64,000 nt of DNA from MFD04580-c1 sp963702995 (GTDB taxonomy: Bacteria > Planctomycetota > Phycisphaerae > Tepidisphaerales > Tepidisphaeraceae): contig OY969783.1 in NCBI GenBank assembly GCA_963702995.1, positions 496,001 to 560,000 of the forward strand, given 5' to 3'. Made by a program: the position numbers and the translations under genes. Positions 1-8,707 of this stretch are shown one piece after another (positions within the stretch are counted from its first letter, which is position 1; the number at the start of each line of letters is the position of its first letter). Below the pieces are notes generated by a model. It saw only the letters and a list, made by a program, of their open reading frames with translations, made no database searches and was not told the origin of the DNA.

Positions 1-2
1 AG

Positions 3-707
3 CAGCAGCGGTTGATAAGACAACAGGACCCCGGCCTGGTCGCCTGGGATGACGTTGCCGCATTCGTCCGTGAGCATTTAGGTGCCGTTGCGCAGGACGG
101 ATACCATGCCCAGCGATTCGTGCAGGCCGCGGGACGGGTCAACTCGGTCGAGGAAGAGGCCAAGGCAGTGCGGCTGGCTGACGGCCGGGTGTTCACCTGT
201 GGGGAAAATGCCGGCGTTCCCATCTTCGGCCCGGACGGCAAGATGGCGCCGCATCTCGGGATTAATGTGCCGCCGGTGGCTGAAGTACTTCGCAAGCTCT
301 CATTTCCGTCTCTGCCGACGGGCGCCGCGCACCTGCGGTGGCCCGATGGCGTTCCTAGGCTGAGCGCACCTCCCGCAGGTGTCCTGGTATTCCTCCGCCA
401 GACCGTGCGGCCCGACCAACATGGAAGCTGGACGGAACACAGCGTCGCTATCCACTGCTACACCGTAACGTCTGCGGGCATCCCCACTGCCGTGGAGGGC
501 CCGGACAAGGCGGTTCTGTTGCGGGCCCTATTCCGCTCGACCGTTCGGACCAAGCCCGAACTTGATGATGGGCTTTTGACTGCTTTGGAACAGCAGGAGG
601 GCGAACTCGCCCTGGGTCTGCGACGCCCTACCGAGCGGGAATTGCGACAAGGCATCCGTCACGCAGTGACGCCGCTGTTTGCCGGCACACTTGCCGAAAA
701 CACTTGA
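3..707 (+). CDS. C-terminal part of an unidentified protein (5' end outside window)
   Basis: The frame is open to the left edge, so this is the 3' end of a longer gene; the first TTG at 12 is not a convincing start. About 234 residues are visible. I recognise no catalytic motif. The C-terminal third is rich in charged residues and has a short helical stretch (PTERELRQGIRHA). The gene lies upstream of the replication-like operon on the same strand and is separated from it by about 300 bases. Codon use and base composition match the other element genes. It could be the tail of a helicase or other large element protein; that is a guess. Confidence 0.6.
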   Translation, partial: QQRLIRQQDPGLVAWDDVAAFVREHLGAVAQDGYHAQRFVQAAGRVNSVEEEAKAVRLADGRVFTCGENAGVPIFGPDGKMAPHLGINVPPVAEVLRKLSFPSLPTGAAHLRWPDGVPRLSAPPAGVLVFLRQTVRPDQHGSWTEHSVAIHCYTVTSAGIPTAVEGPDKAVLLRALFRSTVRTKPELDDGLLTALEQQEGELALGLRRPTERELRQGIRHAVTPLFAGTLAENT

Positions 708-1006
708 GACCGGGTCTCTCGGGTTGGCAGCGGCCGGTGACCGTCGCCTCTGCACTTCAATATTTTTTGGAGAAACTCTTATATTCCCCTTGACGCCAAA
801 ATGTTTTTCCCTTAGGAAGATCTGTTCGCCCCGCAGTAGTGCGTGGCGTCAAATTGAAGATCGCCCAATGGCTTGGGCGTGGCGAAGCTTAATGGGATTC
901 GCCGTACTTAATGTCCAAGCCGCTCGCCATTCAGGCGAGCATCAACGCTGAAGGCGTCCCTCCTTCGGGCTGGTGAAAGGCAAAACGTTCAGCACCGTGA
1001 ATCGGT
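708..1006. other. Intergenic region with two hairpins
   Basis: No convincing gene. Two perfect 7-bp hairpins are visible: 862-879 (CGCCCAA, loop TGGC, TTGGGCG) and 922-940 (GCTCGCC, loop ATTCA, GGCGAGC). A TTGACG box at 790-795 with a weak TAGGAA at 813-818 (17-base spacer) could be a promoter for the operon that follows. The region could be a structured leader; nothing links it to a known RNA family. Confidence 0.4.
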
Positions 1007-1348
1007 GTGGAGTTTTGGCTTTCGCTTATGCCCTCGACTCAATTAGCAAAGCACGTTGAAGCCGGCTGTTTTCGGCTCGTTCGTAACGCGGACGGGTCGC
1101 AAATTCATCTCTTTCCCGGTTCACATTTGCGATCGCCGGCGGCGATGTCCTGTCCCGCCGATGAGCGCCGTCGTCGGGCCGATGATCGAGCCGGGCATCT
1201 GGCAATGCTGCTTGAAACCGGCACGGTGAAGAACCGGTCCGAGCTCGCGAAACTCGCCGGCATCAGTCGGGCCCGGGTGTCACAGATCCTGTCGCGGATC
1301 AACACTTCTCCGGCTCAACCCGGCGATAAGACGGAGGCGATCCCGTGA
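1007..1348 (+). CDS. Small helix-turn-helix DNA-binding protein
   Basis: A protein of 113 residues if started at GTG 1007; ATG 1028 is an equally plausible start. Residues about 75-105 form a clear helix-turn-helix (RSELAKLAGISRARVSQIL), resembling the DNA-recognition unit of sigma-factor-like or small phage repressor proteins. The N-terminal half shows no known domain. The gene is first in a tightly packed plus-strand series: its stop (1346-1348) overlaps a GTG in the next gene (GTGA). A regulatory role for the element's replication operon is an inference from position. Confidence 0.6.
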   Translation: MEFWLSLMPSTQLAKHVEAGCFRLVRNADGSQIHLFPGSHLRSPAAMSCPADERRRRADDRAGHLAMLLETGTVKNRSELAKLAGISRARVSQILSRINTSPAQPGDKTEAIP

Positions 1349-2094
1349 AATCGCCCCCGCTTACCCTCATCCCGTCCATGATCCCACTGTGGCAGGCATC
1401 GCACGCCGCTTTGGTTGTGATGCCTCGTTGGCGCTGCTTCTCTTGATCACCTTGGTTTCCGGCGGGACCGAGTATCCGTTGTCAGTTCGGCTGATCTGTC
1501 CGCGCGGTACGGATGGACGCGCGCTCGTGGGAACGTTGCGTGAGCTTCTCCGTCGGCTGCGATACCGGTGGCGCGGGAAATTCATCGACGTAAGTCACGC
1601 GACGCTCCCCGCGATCTTCGCTGCCAAGCGGGTGGCGGTGGTCATTGCTGATGTTGACCGTGCCAATCCAGCGCTGGTGCCCGTGATCTCCCAGCTTCGG
1701 CTTCAAGGCCGGGTGGAGGGCTGGATACGGGACGAGAATGGACAACCGCATCGGTTGAAAGTCGCTGGCCCCACAGCGGTGATCCAGATTGTCGCTCCCG
1801 GGCATAAAAAAGGAGGATACGGTCAACGATCCCACATGGCTGACCTGCCGTCTGAGCGACTCCGACGAGCAAATCGTATTTCTGGCCAACGCCGCCATCG
1901 AAGGGTTCGACCGGCACTGCGGGTTGGATCGTCTGCAGGGTCTTGTCGATGACGTGCGTCGTACGGTGAACCTGTCGGGCGTCACGGCGAAGCGGAGCGT
2001 CAAAAACTGCTGGCTCAGCGCGCTGGCGACGGTTGCGCCCGGCCGAACCATCTTCCAGCGACGATTCAACATGTGGCCCGGCTGGCTGCGATGA
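1345..2094 (+). pseudogene. Frameshifted primase/helicase-like gene
   Basis: One protein-like sequence is spread over reading frames: 1345 to about 1357, about 1359-1805, then 1812-2094. The breaks lie at a C5 run (1354-1358) and an A6 run (1806-1811). Joined, it gives about 248 residues starting at a GTG that overlaps the previous stop. The middle contains a hydrophobic strand before two acidic residues (VVIADVDRAN) and a later stretch (VAGPTAVIQIVAPG) followed by a cluster ending DSDEQ. That arrangement weakly recalls ATPases attached to CHC2-type primases; no intact Walker A is seen. The 3' end overlaps the next gene (ATGA at 2091). Possibly the two were a single gene, since one inserted T near 2072 would fuse the frames. 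Confidence 0.4.
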
Positions 2095-2708
2095 TCACCC
2101 TCGCCCGATCCCCGATCACACAAACTAGTCCCAGTCATTCCCCGAAAGTCGCGGAAGGTAATTGCGACGACGCGGTGGCCGCGTTGGCATTGATCCTCGA
2201 TAGCAATGCGGTGGATGACCGCGAAGTGCTGCAGGAGAAGCATCTGCACATGCTCGGCTGGCTGCGGCAGATGGAACTCGGATCACCGCCGCTGCCTCTG
2301 GACCGGATCATCCGCAGGCTGAACTCCAACGTGTTCTGGGAGGGTATCACCGTGGCAAACCGGGCGGACCCGTCATTGCGAATCCCGGTGGCGCCCTCCC
2401 ACGTCATCTGGACGCGCCGAATCGTGGAACGGAGTCTCAAAGCGCTGCTGAACGTCGGGCTTGTCGAACGGGATGACTCGCGGGAACCCTATCTCTGGCG
2501 CCTGCCGATCTCGGCGACGCTCTACCGCCCCAATAGCCTGTTCACCTTAATGGCACTGGCTGTGGAGTCGGCGAAGACGATGCCAAGGGTGAATCACTCG
2601 GGTTCTACTGCTCCCGTCGGTCAAACCGTTCCTCCCACCAGCGGCATGCCAGAAGGCGAAACCCGCCCCATGGACCGCGACTACCTCACCACCGGGGAGG
2701 GCCCATGA
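2091..2708 (+). CDS. Winged-helix-like protein, unknown function
   Basis: 205 residues from ATG 2091, which overlaps the preceding stop by ATGA, implying translational coupling. The middle (about 65-135) looks like a winged helix: a helical stretch, then VERSLKALLNVGLVERDD, a typical recognition helix plus wing turn. The last 50 residues are Pro/Ser/Gly-rich and probably disordered. The stop overlaps the start of the clamp-loader-like gene (ATGA at 2705). It may be the C-terminal DNA-binding part of the preceding broken gene rather than a separate protein. A role in element replication is inferred only from the operon. Confidence 0.55.
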   Translation: MITLARSPITQTSPSHSPKVAEGNCDDAVAALALILDSNAVDDREVLQEKHLHMLGWLRQMELGSPPLPLDRIIRRLNSNVFWEGITVANRADPSLRIPVAPSHVIWTRRIVERSLKALLNVGLVERDDSREPYLWRLPISATLYRPNSLFTLMALAVESAKTMPRVNHSGSTAPVGQTVPPTSGMPEGETRPMDRDYLTTGEGP

Positions 2709-3523
2709 AGACCGTGCCGGAACCATGCTCACCCCAGGATCGATGGCTCATGAAGCATGCGCCACGGACATGGCAGGATATGTACCAGGGGCTCAACGCC
2801 GATCCGCTCAACACCTTGGTCGGATTTCTGCGACGGTGGGACCTGTCTCAGAACCTGCTCGCCATCGGCCCCAAGGCCACGGGCAAGACCCGTGCGGCCC
2901 GCGTGTACGGGGCCAGGCGATGCTGCGCCAACTGGCGGAACGACCCGATCAATCCATGCGGGGCCTGCAAATGGTGCACGCTGATCCTTTCGGGTGATTC
3001 CGACTTCGGGACGGGAACCCATGAGCTCAACTGCGCTCGCAAGGGCTGGCTGGATGCGCTGGCGCAGGTTCTTGATGGAGGCGGCGGCTACGGCCCGGTG
3101 CGGAACGGCAACCCGCTCTCACTGCCCCACGTGGTGATCTTCGACGAGTTCGGCACGGCGCCGCTTTCCCTGCAGGAGAAAGTGCTTAAGGATATCGAGG
3201 ACCGTCCGCTGCAGTTCATCTTCGTCGCAATGGAGCCGGATCGCGTCCATAAGGCCGTGGCCAGCAGGTGTCTTCGGCTCGATTTCCGGCCGCCAACGCG
3301 GGCTCAGTTCAGCGCCTGGTACACCCGGCTCCTGCGGCGTGAGGGGATTACGTGGGACGCAGGGGTGCCGGACCTGATGTTCGCCCTCTGTGCCGCAGAC
3401 ATTCGAACGTCAATGAACAAGGGCCAGTTACTGGCCGAACGTGCGCGTCACTGGGGCGTGCGGGATGTGCTCGAACTGTTCGGGCACGCGCACGATGCTC
3501 TGGACCTGCGCGGGTGGTATTGA
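2705..3523 (+). CDS. DnaX-like clamp-loader ATPase
   Basis: 272 residues, AAA+ fold. Visible: Walker A GPKATGKT (about 55-62), a zinc-binding cysteine cluster (C73, C74, C85, C88, C91) in the position typical of bacterial DnaX, Walker B VVIFDEFG (about 142-149) and a sensor/arginine-finger region ending in the SRC-type motif (ASRC). The domain order matches DNA polymerase III gamma/tau and delta-prime subunits, but the protein lacks the long C-terminal collar and tau regions, so it is a minimal loader. It is translationally coupled to the gene before it. Residue R of SRC suggests it is competent in trans-hydrolysis. Expected role: loading a sliding clamp during replication of the element. Confidence 0.8.
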   Translation: MKTVPEPCSPQDRWLMKHAPRTWQDMYQGLNADPLNTLVGFLRRWDLSQNLLAIGPKATGKTRAARVYGARRCCANWRNDPINPCGACKWCTLILSGDSDFGTGTHELNCARKGWLDALAQVLDGGGGYGPVRNGNPLSLPHVVIFDEFGTAPLSLQEKVLKDIEDRPLQFIFVAMEPDRVHKAVASRCLRLDFRPPTRAQFSAWYTRLLRREGITWDAGVPDLMFALCAADIRTSMNKGQLLAERARHWGVRDVLELFGHAHDALDLRGWY

Positions 3524-3533
3524 AAGGAAACGC

Positions 3534-4790
3534 ATGACTGTGGAAGAGTACCAGGTGATCGCGGATCGTCGCAACGAACTCTGGCCGGTCGCAACGAACG
3601 ACGTCCTCACAGCTTCTGGCTCGCAAGCCGGCTCCGGGGCGTACAGCTTTCGGCTGACCAGTCAGGGTCGTGAACTGCTGCTGGAAGAGCACGCCAGCCA
3701 TTACTGGCGCCGCACCGTCAAGGAGGCCCGGATCGGTGAGAACTTCGACGCTTGGGTGACGGACGTTGATGCGCGAAAACTTCTGGAAGGGTTGGACGAT
3801 CTTTACACCCCCGAATCATTTAAGACGGTGCCTACTGCGTTCGGACCCGATGTCTGCGTTGAACTGCATGGCGGTGAGCTGCTCTTCACCCGCTACAACC
3901 TCGTGTTCAAAACCCGGCCGGGGCCGATCCCGCCGCAGGGCTGCCAGGATATCTCGGCGCTGATCGCCAGCGGCGCGACTTTGGGATCCGTCGGTTCGCG
4001 CACGCTACTGCGATGGGTGGAATGGTCAACCCAGCACCTGCCTGCCGGCGGGCAGTCACAGTCATCGAAGCTTTGCATGATTGACGATGCGGGCACCTGC
4101 TGGATTACACGCCCGGACATGATCCTTGCGATGGAGGGCGTGCCTTATCTCCGCAATGTCGCGTTCGATAAAACGCAGCTGGGCGCGCTCGCCGACTTCT
4201 TGCGATCATCGAACCGTCAGATCCTCATCGCCGCCAGCGGCGATCAGGCCCGCAGCAACTGGCTCACGGTGTTCAGCGAGGAAGACGGCTCCAGCGCTTT
4301 CGTCGCGGCACCGGCAGCGATCAAGCCGCCCGAGACATTGGGATCGTTAAATGCACTGGCCAGCCGCGCCACGCACGAATTTATCCTCGATGTCGGGTCG
4401 CTTCAGCAGGCCTTGCCCGGTCTGAGCGTTGGGCTGAGCAGAAGGAATCCGCAAATCACCATGGAGGTCTCCGGCGAAGCGACCGAGGCTGGGGCGGGCA
4501 TGGCCAAGCCAGCTCTGGCCGGTTTCTCCGCCGCCGGGGACGATACGGTCGCCAAGGGGAGTATCAGGGTCGTCCTGCGTCGTTCCAGCACCAGCGTCTC
4601 GTTTCGCGTGCATCCCAACTCGCTGCTGCATGCCGCCCGGGCCATCGGAGCGGTGCGGCTGCACGCCTACTACGCCCAGGGCGAGAACGATCTGCTGATT
4701 CAAAGCCCGCCCGGGGCCGAGGTGTCGGGGAAGAGTGGCCTCTTGACGGTCAGCGCCACGGAGTCTTCCCCCGAAGGGAAGCAGGAATAA
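3534..4790 (+). CDS. Unknown protein, possible divergent sliding clamp
   Basis: 418 residues from ATG 3534, preceded by a good ribosome-binding site (AAAGGAAA, 6 bases). The frame is open further upstream but that part overlaps the clamp-loader gene. No catalytic motif or family signature is recognised. It is mostly predicted beta strand with three loosely similar portions and follows a clamp loader by 10 bases. A divergent DnaN-type sliding clamp would fit length and context, but I see no conserved clamp residues, so this is speculation. It converges on the SNF2-type helicase gene, with a 34-base gap and no obvious terminator. Confidence 0.65.
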   Translation: MTVEEYQVIADRRNELWPVATNDVLTASGSQAGSGAYSFRLTSQGRELLLEEHASHYWRRTVKEARIGENFDAWVTDVDARKLLEGLDDLYTPESFKTVPTAFGPDVCVELHGGELLFTRYNLVFKTRPGPIPPQGCQDISALIASGATLGSVGSRTLLRWVEWSTQHLPAGGQSQSSKLCMIDDAGTCWITRPDMILAMEGVPYLRNVAFDKTQLGALADFLRSSNRQILIAASGDQARSNWLTVFSEEDGSSAFVAAPAAIKPPETLGSLNALASRATHEFILDVGSLQQALPGLSVGLSRRNPQITMEVSGEATEAGAGMAKPALAGFSAAGDDTVAKGSIRVVLRRSSTSVSFRVHPNSLLHAARAIGAVRLHAYYAQGENDLLIQSPPGAEVSGKSGLLTVSATESSPEGKQE

Positions 4791-4824
4791 ACGCCGCCGG
4801 AAGCAAGCCGCAGTTCGAATATCA

Positions 4825-7398
4825 TCATGGGAGTTCATCGGCGCCTTCGATTCCCCTGCCGACGCCGACGAGCCATTGCTGGAGGGCGGCGAGAGATCGC
4901 CGTTGCATCTCCTCCTTGGTCGGCAGCCCACCCGTTGGGATCATCCCGTCAACGGCGGCATCCGCCAGCGTTCGTTTATATTCGATCAGGCGAAGGCGCT
5001 GGTCATCCCAGGACCAGGTGCCGATTCGTTCCTCGCGAACATGCACTTGCGGAATCACAATCTCCACGGTCTTGCTTTGACGACCCTGTCGGTAGAGTCT
5101 GCCGACGACCTGCTGGTATTCGGCGTTCGACCAGGGGAGCGTGATAAACAGGATGCGGTCCAGGTGCTGCTGCAGCCCGTCCACCCCGGTTCCGATCGGG
5201 GCCGAACCGATCAACACATCGGCTTGCTTGTTCTTGAAGCGCAGGATGAACTGCTTCAGATCCGTTTTGCACTCTCCGGTAAACAACTCCGCACGCAACC
5301 CGAGGCTTTCAACCTTCTGAACAAGCCTGTCCACAACTCCCCCCACGTAGCTGGTGTAGATCAACGTGCCCCGGCGAATCCATTGATCAAGCGCGTCGAG
5401 TTTGGCGTCCATCAGAACCTGTTCAAGCGCCAGAACGTCCCTTGGCCGAATGCTGACCAGGCGGGATAGAAGGTGGTCGCCGTCAATCTTCGGAATCACA
5501 CGGGTCTGTTTCAGTCCATCCCAGGTCTCGTAGTTCGGCACCCAGCGGATTCCATGCCTCCGCATCAGCATGTGCACCTGAGCGGCGTTGGCTACGTTTC
5601 CGTCGAGCCCTACGTTCGAAAAGTCGATCTCAGGGTGGATCAGCTCAAGGAGCTTTACCGCCTCGCGAAGGTTATTTACCACGGGCGTTGCCGCCATCGC
5701 CAGGATGCAAAGCTGAGGATTGGCAGTGATCGCCCCGGAGATCAGCGACTCCAGAAGCCGTCGCCGCATTCGGGGCTCGCCTTCATACCGTTGACGGACG
5801 AAGTGGACCTCGTCGAGCACGATCATGTCGATCGTCAGGCCGGCGAGGAGCGATCGTATAAACGTTTCCGACCACTCCTGCTGGAACGATTCGTAGTTGA
5901 CGATGAGGAAGTTGCGGGCGCCCGACCGGAGCTCAAAATCACGCCGACCTACGCATACAGAAGTACCGGATGGAAACACCTTCAGGATGGCTTCTTTCCA
6001 GCCGGGCAGCGTCGCATTGGCCGCGACGATCACCGTCACCTTCGCCTTGATCACTCCAGCTGAAAGGATGGCGGCAACCGTTTTCCCCGAGCCGACTCCC
6101 GACCAGTTGCCCAGACGCCGGTCCTTCAGGAGCCGCCAGGCCGTCAGCCGCTGCATCAGGTTCGGCTCGCGCAGGTTGCCGTCGTCATCCTGAAATGCGT
6201 AGCCCTCGGGCAACGAAATGCATTGGACCGCCTGGAGCTCCGTCTCAAATCGTTGTCGGATCAGCTTCAGATAAGGGCCGTCGGCCGTTGGAATGCAGGC
6301 TTGTGCGGCGTCGATCCCTTCTTCCATCGCCTTGACCCACAAGGCCGACACCCGCTCTGAGACCATGAACTCCAGAATTTCCGGATCGTCGGTGATCCTT
6401 GCCGCCGCGACGGCGTCAACGGCCCGAAGGTCGTTGAGCAACTGGAGTGGGCGCAACTGCGACTCATCGACAGCCGGCAGTTCCTCCACGTCCACGTCGT
6501 CCTCATCGGCCGCGCCGACCTGATCTCCCTCCATCTCTTTGGCGAGTTGTTCCTTGGCTTGGTCGATGTCCGTCGGGCGCTTCAACTTCGTTAAGCCGCG
6601 CAGGAGCTTTGCCCCCAGCTGCCGGCGATCCCGTGCCAACATCCCGTTGCGGGAGAGAATGAGGTACAGGTCAAATTCGCTCAGGTCCTGAATGATCGGT
6701 TTCAGGGAATCCAGAAACGCCACAATGGAGAGGTGGTTCCACGCGCCGCTGAACCCCAGGAAATCACCCCAGCCGATCCACCCTTCATCTCGATAGCGCT
6801 TATCCGGAGAATACGGAATATCCAATGGCCGGCTATCGGTCGCCGCCCACTTGAACCACGCCTTTGAACCTCCCAAGCCCAGCGACCTTGCGTAAGCGCG
6901 GGCGTCAGGAAAGCAGCGAACCTGCTTCGCGACGCTGGCGGCGCTTGATTTGCGGCCCAGCCAATCCGGCCAGCCGCTCCAGCCGCTGTTCAGATAGACG
7001 TGTCGCGGATCCGCCGGAATGTTTGCTGGCCTTTCATCGGTCTTGGCCCACCGCACCCAATCGGTGTACTGCTTCATTTCCAGGCGGGCGGCGACTTCGC
7101 GGGCCAAGGCTCGTGCTTCCGTGAACGACAGATAGGTGACTTGCCTTCCCGGTTTGCGTGGATTCTTCGGGCCCGTGCCGAGCCAGTAAGCCCACCCCTC
7201 CCACCGCTGACCATAGGCCTTCGGGGGATTGCTCGGAATGAAAGCCGGCCGCTCCCTCCAGCTGTAGAAGTCTTTCTGGCTCTTGAAGCCCTTGAGGACG
7301 ACGAAGATGCGGGCTTCTTCGAAGAGTAAATGCTCGCTCGCCAAGTCCGAATCCTCCGGAAGGAACCGGGGCAATTGCACACAGGCGATGACGGTCAC
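4825..7398 (-). CDS. SNF2-type helicase with N-terminal INT_rpt-like repeats
   Basis: 857 residues from a GTG start. Residues about 30-240 hold three copies of a Trp-rich repeat ending in GW-gW-DWLG (WEGWAYWLG, WSGWPDWLG, WIGWGDFLG), each preceded by an IP..P...Y segment; this is the INT_rpt (phage-integrase repeat) pattern. The helicase core follows: Walker A GVGSGKT (about 432-438), motif II DEVH, and motif VI QVVGRLYRQGR (about 760-770). An acidic linker (about 300-315) separates the two halves. Such repeats are usually fused to integrases or helicases of mobile elements. Likely a DNA translocase or remodeller of the element; the repeats may bind DNA. It converges with the preceding gene and stands alone with one small gene upstream. 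Confidence 0.8.
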   Translation of the reverse strand: MTVIACVQLPRFLPEDSDLASEHLLFEEARIFVVLKGFKSQKDFYSWRERPAFIPSNPPKAYGQRWEGWAYWLGTGPKNPRKPGRQVTYLSFTEARALAREVAARLEMKQYTDWVRWAKTDERPANIPADPRHVYLNSGWSGWPDWLGRKSSAASVAKQVRCFPDARAYARSLGLGGSKAWFKWAATDSRPLDIPYSPDKRYRDEGWIGWGDFLGFSGAWNHLSIVAFLDSLKPIIQDLSEFDLYLILSRNGMLARDRRQLGAKLLRGLTKLKRPTDIDQAKEQLAKEMEGDQVGAADEDDVDVEELPAVDESQLRPLQLLNDLRAVDAVAAARITDDPEILEFMVSERVSALWVKAMEEGIDAAQACIPTADGPYLKLIRQRFETELQAVQCISLPEGYAFQDDDGNLREPNLMQRLTAWRLLKDRRLGNWSGVGSGKTVAAILSAGVIKAKVTVIVAANATLPGWKEAILKVFPSGTSVCVGRRDFELRSGARNFLIVNYESFQQEWSETFIRSLLAGLTIDMIVLDEVHFVRQRYEGEPRMRRRLLESLISGAITANPQLCILAMAATPVVNNLREAVKLLELIHPEIDFSNVGLDGNVANAAQVHMLMRRHGIRWVPNYETWDGLKQTRVIPKIDGDHLLSRLVSIRPRDVLALEQVLMDAKLDALDQWIRRGTLIYTSYVGGVVDRLVQKVESLGLRAELFTGECKTDLKQFILRFKNKQADVLIGSAPIGTGVDGLQQHLDRILFITLPWSNAEYQQVVGRLYRQGRQSKTVEIVIPQVHVREERIGTWSWDDQRLRLIEYKRTLADAAVDGMIPTGGLPTKEEMQRRSLAALQQWLVGVGRGIEGADELP

Positions 7399-7449
7399 CC
7401 TGGAAAACCGTCCCAGACCCCAGACCGCCCAACCAAACGCGGCTGAAGG

Positions 7450-7866
7450 TTAGCTGGTCTGCTTATCAGCCGGTGAGAGTTTGCTTCTTACGGGTCTCCA
7501 ACGATAAATCGCGCAGTGCGCCCCGGGCTTCACAACCTTCTTGTCGAACTTTAGGGTCAACTTCTTCGAGTACAACTGACAGATCTCGACGTCCGGCGCC
7601 AAGCTTTGTGCAGCGTCCGATACAACGCCGGCCGCCGCATGCCGGTGACCAGTACCTCTGCCGCCAAAGTCGTGCTGGCGGATCAGCTGGTCGCGGCGTT
7701 TAACTGGCTTTAGCAGACTCAAAATCTGATAAGCCGTCAGAAAGAGGGTTTCGTCGTTCCGTGCGGGATGGCGCGCGTTAAACAGGACCTTCCGAACACC
7801 GTCACGGATGGCCTTCGCATCCAGTTTCTGTTTTGTCTTCGCACGCTGTGTCGTAGAAACAGCCAT
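7450..7866 (-). CDS. Small basic protein, unknown function
   Basis: 138 residues from ATG 7866, chosen because GAAAGGAAA sits 5-6 bases before it; an upstream ATG (7887) has no such site. The N-terminus is Lys/Thr/Gln-rich (AKTKQKLDAKAIRD), the middle has a helical stretch (LTAYQILSLLKP) and a His/Gly-rich loop (GGRGTGHRHAAAG). It is very basic, consistent with nucleic-acid binding. It precedes the SNF2-type helicase on the same strand by about 50 bases and may be co-transcribed. No family recognised. Confidence 0.55.
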   Translation of the reverse strand: MAVSTTQRAKTKQKLDAKAIRDGVRKVLFNARHPARNDETLFLTAYQILSLLKPVKRRDQLIRQHDFGGRGTGHRHAAAGVVSDAAQSLAPDVEICQLYSKKLTLKFDKKVVKPGAHCAIYRWRPVRSKLSPADKQTS

Positions 7867-8096
7867 CGCATTTCCTTTCTTCTGCATCGCCGTCGTGCTC
7901 TAAAAGCGGGATCTCACGATAACGTGCGGCTCCGATCTCGAAAAGACGGTCGCCGAGCGGTGTCGGCCAACCCATCAGCTTCGCCCTAGAGCCGCGCTTC
8001 GAACCGCTGTTCCGAATTCACACCAACAAGAGTCCGAAGGCGGAACATGCGATGCCCGCGAGGGTGCTTTCGTACGTTCAACGAAAGGACCTTTTC

Positions 8097-8465
8097 ATGA
8101 GCCATATTGTTCGCATCGTCACCCGGATCAAAGATCCAGTAGCCCTGGCCGCTGCCTGCCAGCGATTGGGTCTGGCGGCACCGGTTCACGGCAAAGCCAC
8201 ACTCTTTTCCGCCGAGGTGAGCGGCTTGATCGTGAAACTCCCCGGCTGGACTTATCCCGCCGTTGTCGACACCGTCACGGGCGACATTTCCTACGACAAT
8301 TACAACGGCGCATGGGGCAACCCGCGCGAGCTGGATCGACTGCTTCAAGCTTATGCCGTGGAGAAAGCCCGCATCGAGGCCCGCCGGGCTGGTCATAGCG
8401 TGACCGAGCAGAACCTCGCCGACGGGTCGATCAAGCTCACCATCCAGGTCGGAGGTGCAGCATGA
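8097..8465 (+). CDS. DUF1257 (Ycf35-family) protein
   Basis: 122 residues from ATG 8097, with GAAAGGAC 6 bases upstream. The sequence fits DUF1257: an N-terminal MSHIVRI start, an internal W-T-YP-VVD-.-G--.YDNYNG.WG segment (about 55-80) and a C-terminal helix. Ycf35 proteins are conserved in cyanobacteria and plastids and have no settled function. Here the gene is followed, with ATGA overlap, by a DUF2997 gene and then a Ycf46-like AAA ATPase, the same companions found elsewhere, so the three probably act together. The long mixed upstream frame (8052) is not used because it lacks a ribosome-binding site. Confidence 0.85.
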   Translation: MSHIVRIVTRIKDPVALAAACQRLGLAAPVHGKATLFSAEVSGLIVKLPGWTYPAVVDTVTGDISYDNYNGAWGNPRELDRLLQAYAVEKARIEARRAGHSVTEQNLADGSIKLTIQVGGAA

Positions 8466-8650
8466 AGACCATCGAAATCACCGTGGCATCCACCGGCACG
8501 ACCACCGTGCAGACCAAGGGATTCACCGGCGCCTCGTGCCGTGACGCCAGTCGCCTGATCGAACAGGCCCTGGGCGAGAAGGTCAGCGAGCAGCTCACCG
8601 CCGAGTTCTATCAAGCCCAGACGCAGCAGCAGGTGACCGCCAAGCAGTAG
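8462..8650 (+). CDS. DUF2997 small protein
   Basis: 62 residues; starts at ATG 8462, overlapping the DUF1257 stop (ATGA), with GGAGGTG just upstream. It has the DUF2997 layout: a beta strand at the N-terminus (KTIEITVASTG), the G-F-G-.-C-D-.-S conserved patch (TKGFTGASCRDAS, about 19-31) and a C-terminal helix. The function is unknown, but pairing with DUF1257 is typical. It is translationally coupled, so the two should be made in matching amounts. Confidence 0.85.
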   Translation: MKTIEITVASTGTTTVQTKGFTGASCRDASRLIEQALGEKVSEQLTAEFYQAQTQQQVTAKQ

Positions 8651-8707
8651 CAGTCGGTCATCCTCTGCGTCATCGAACCATCGCACCTACGAGCAAGGAG
8701 CAAAGCC

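Noticed and set aside
1800..1815. AAAAAAGG in the broken 1345-2094 gene as a dnaX-type -1 slip site
   Set aside because: The needed shift is +1 (or -2), not -1, so an extra A from sequencing is more likely than programmed slipping.
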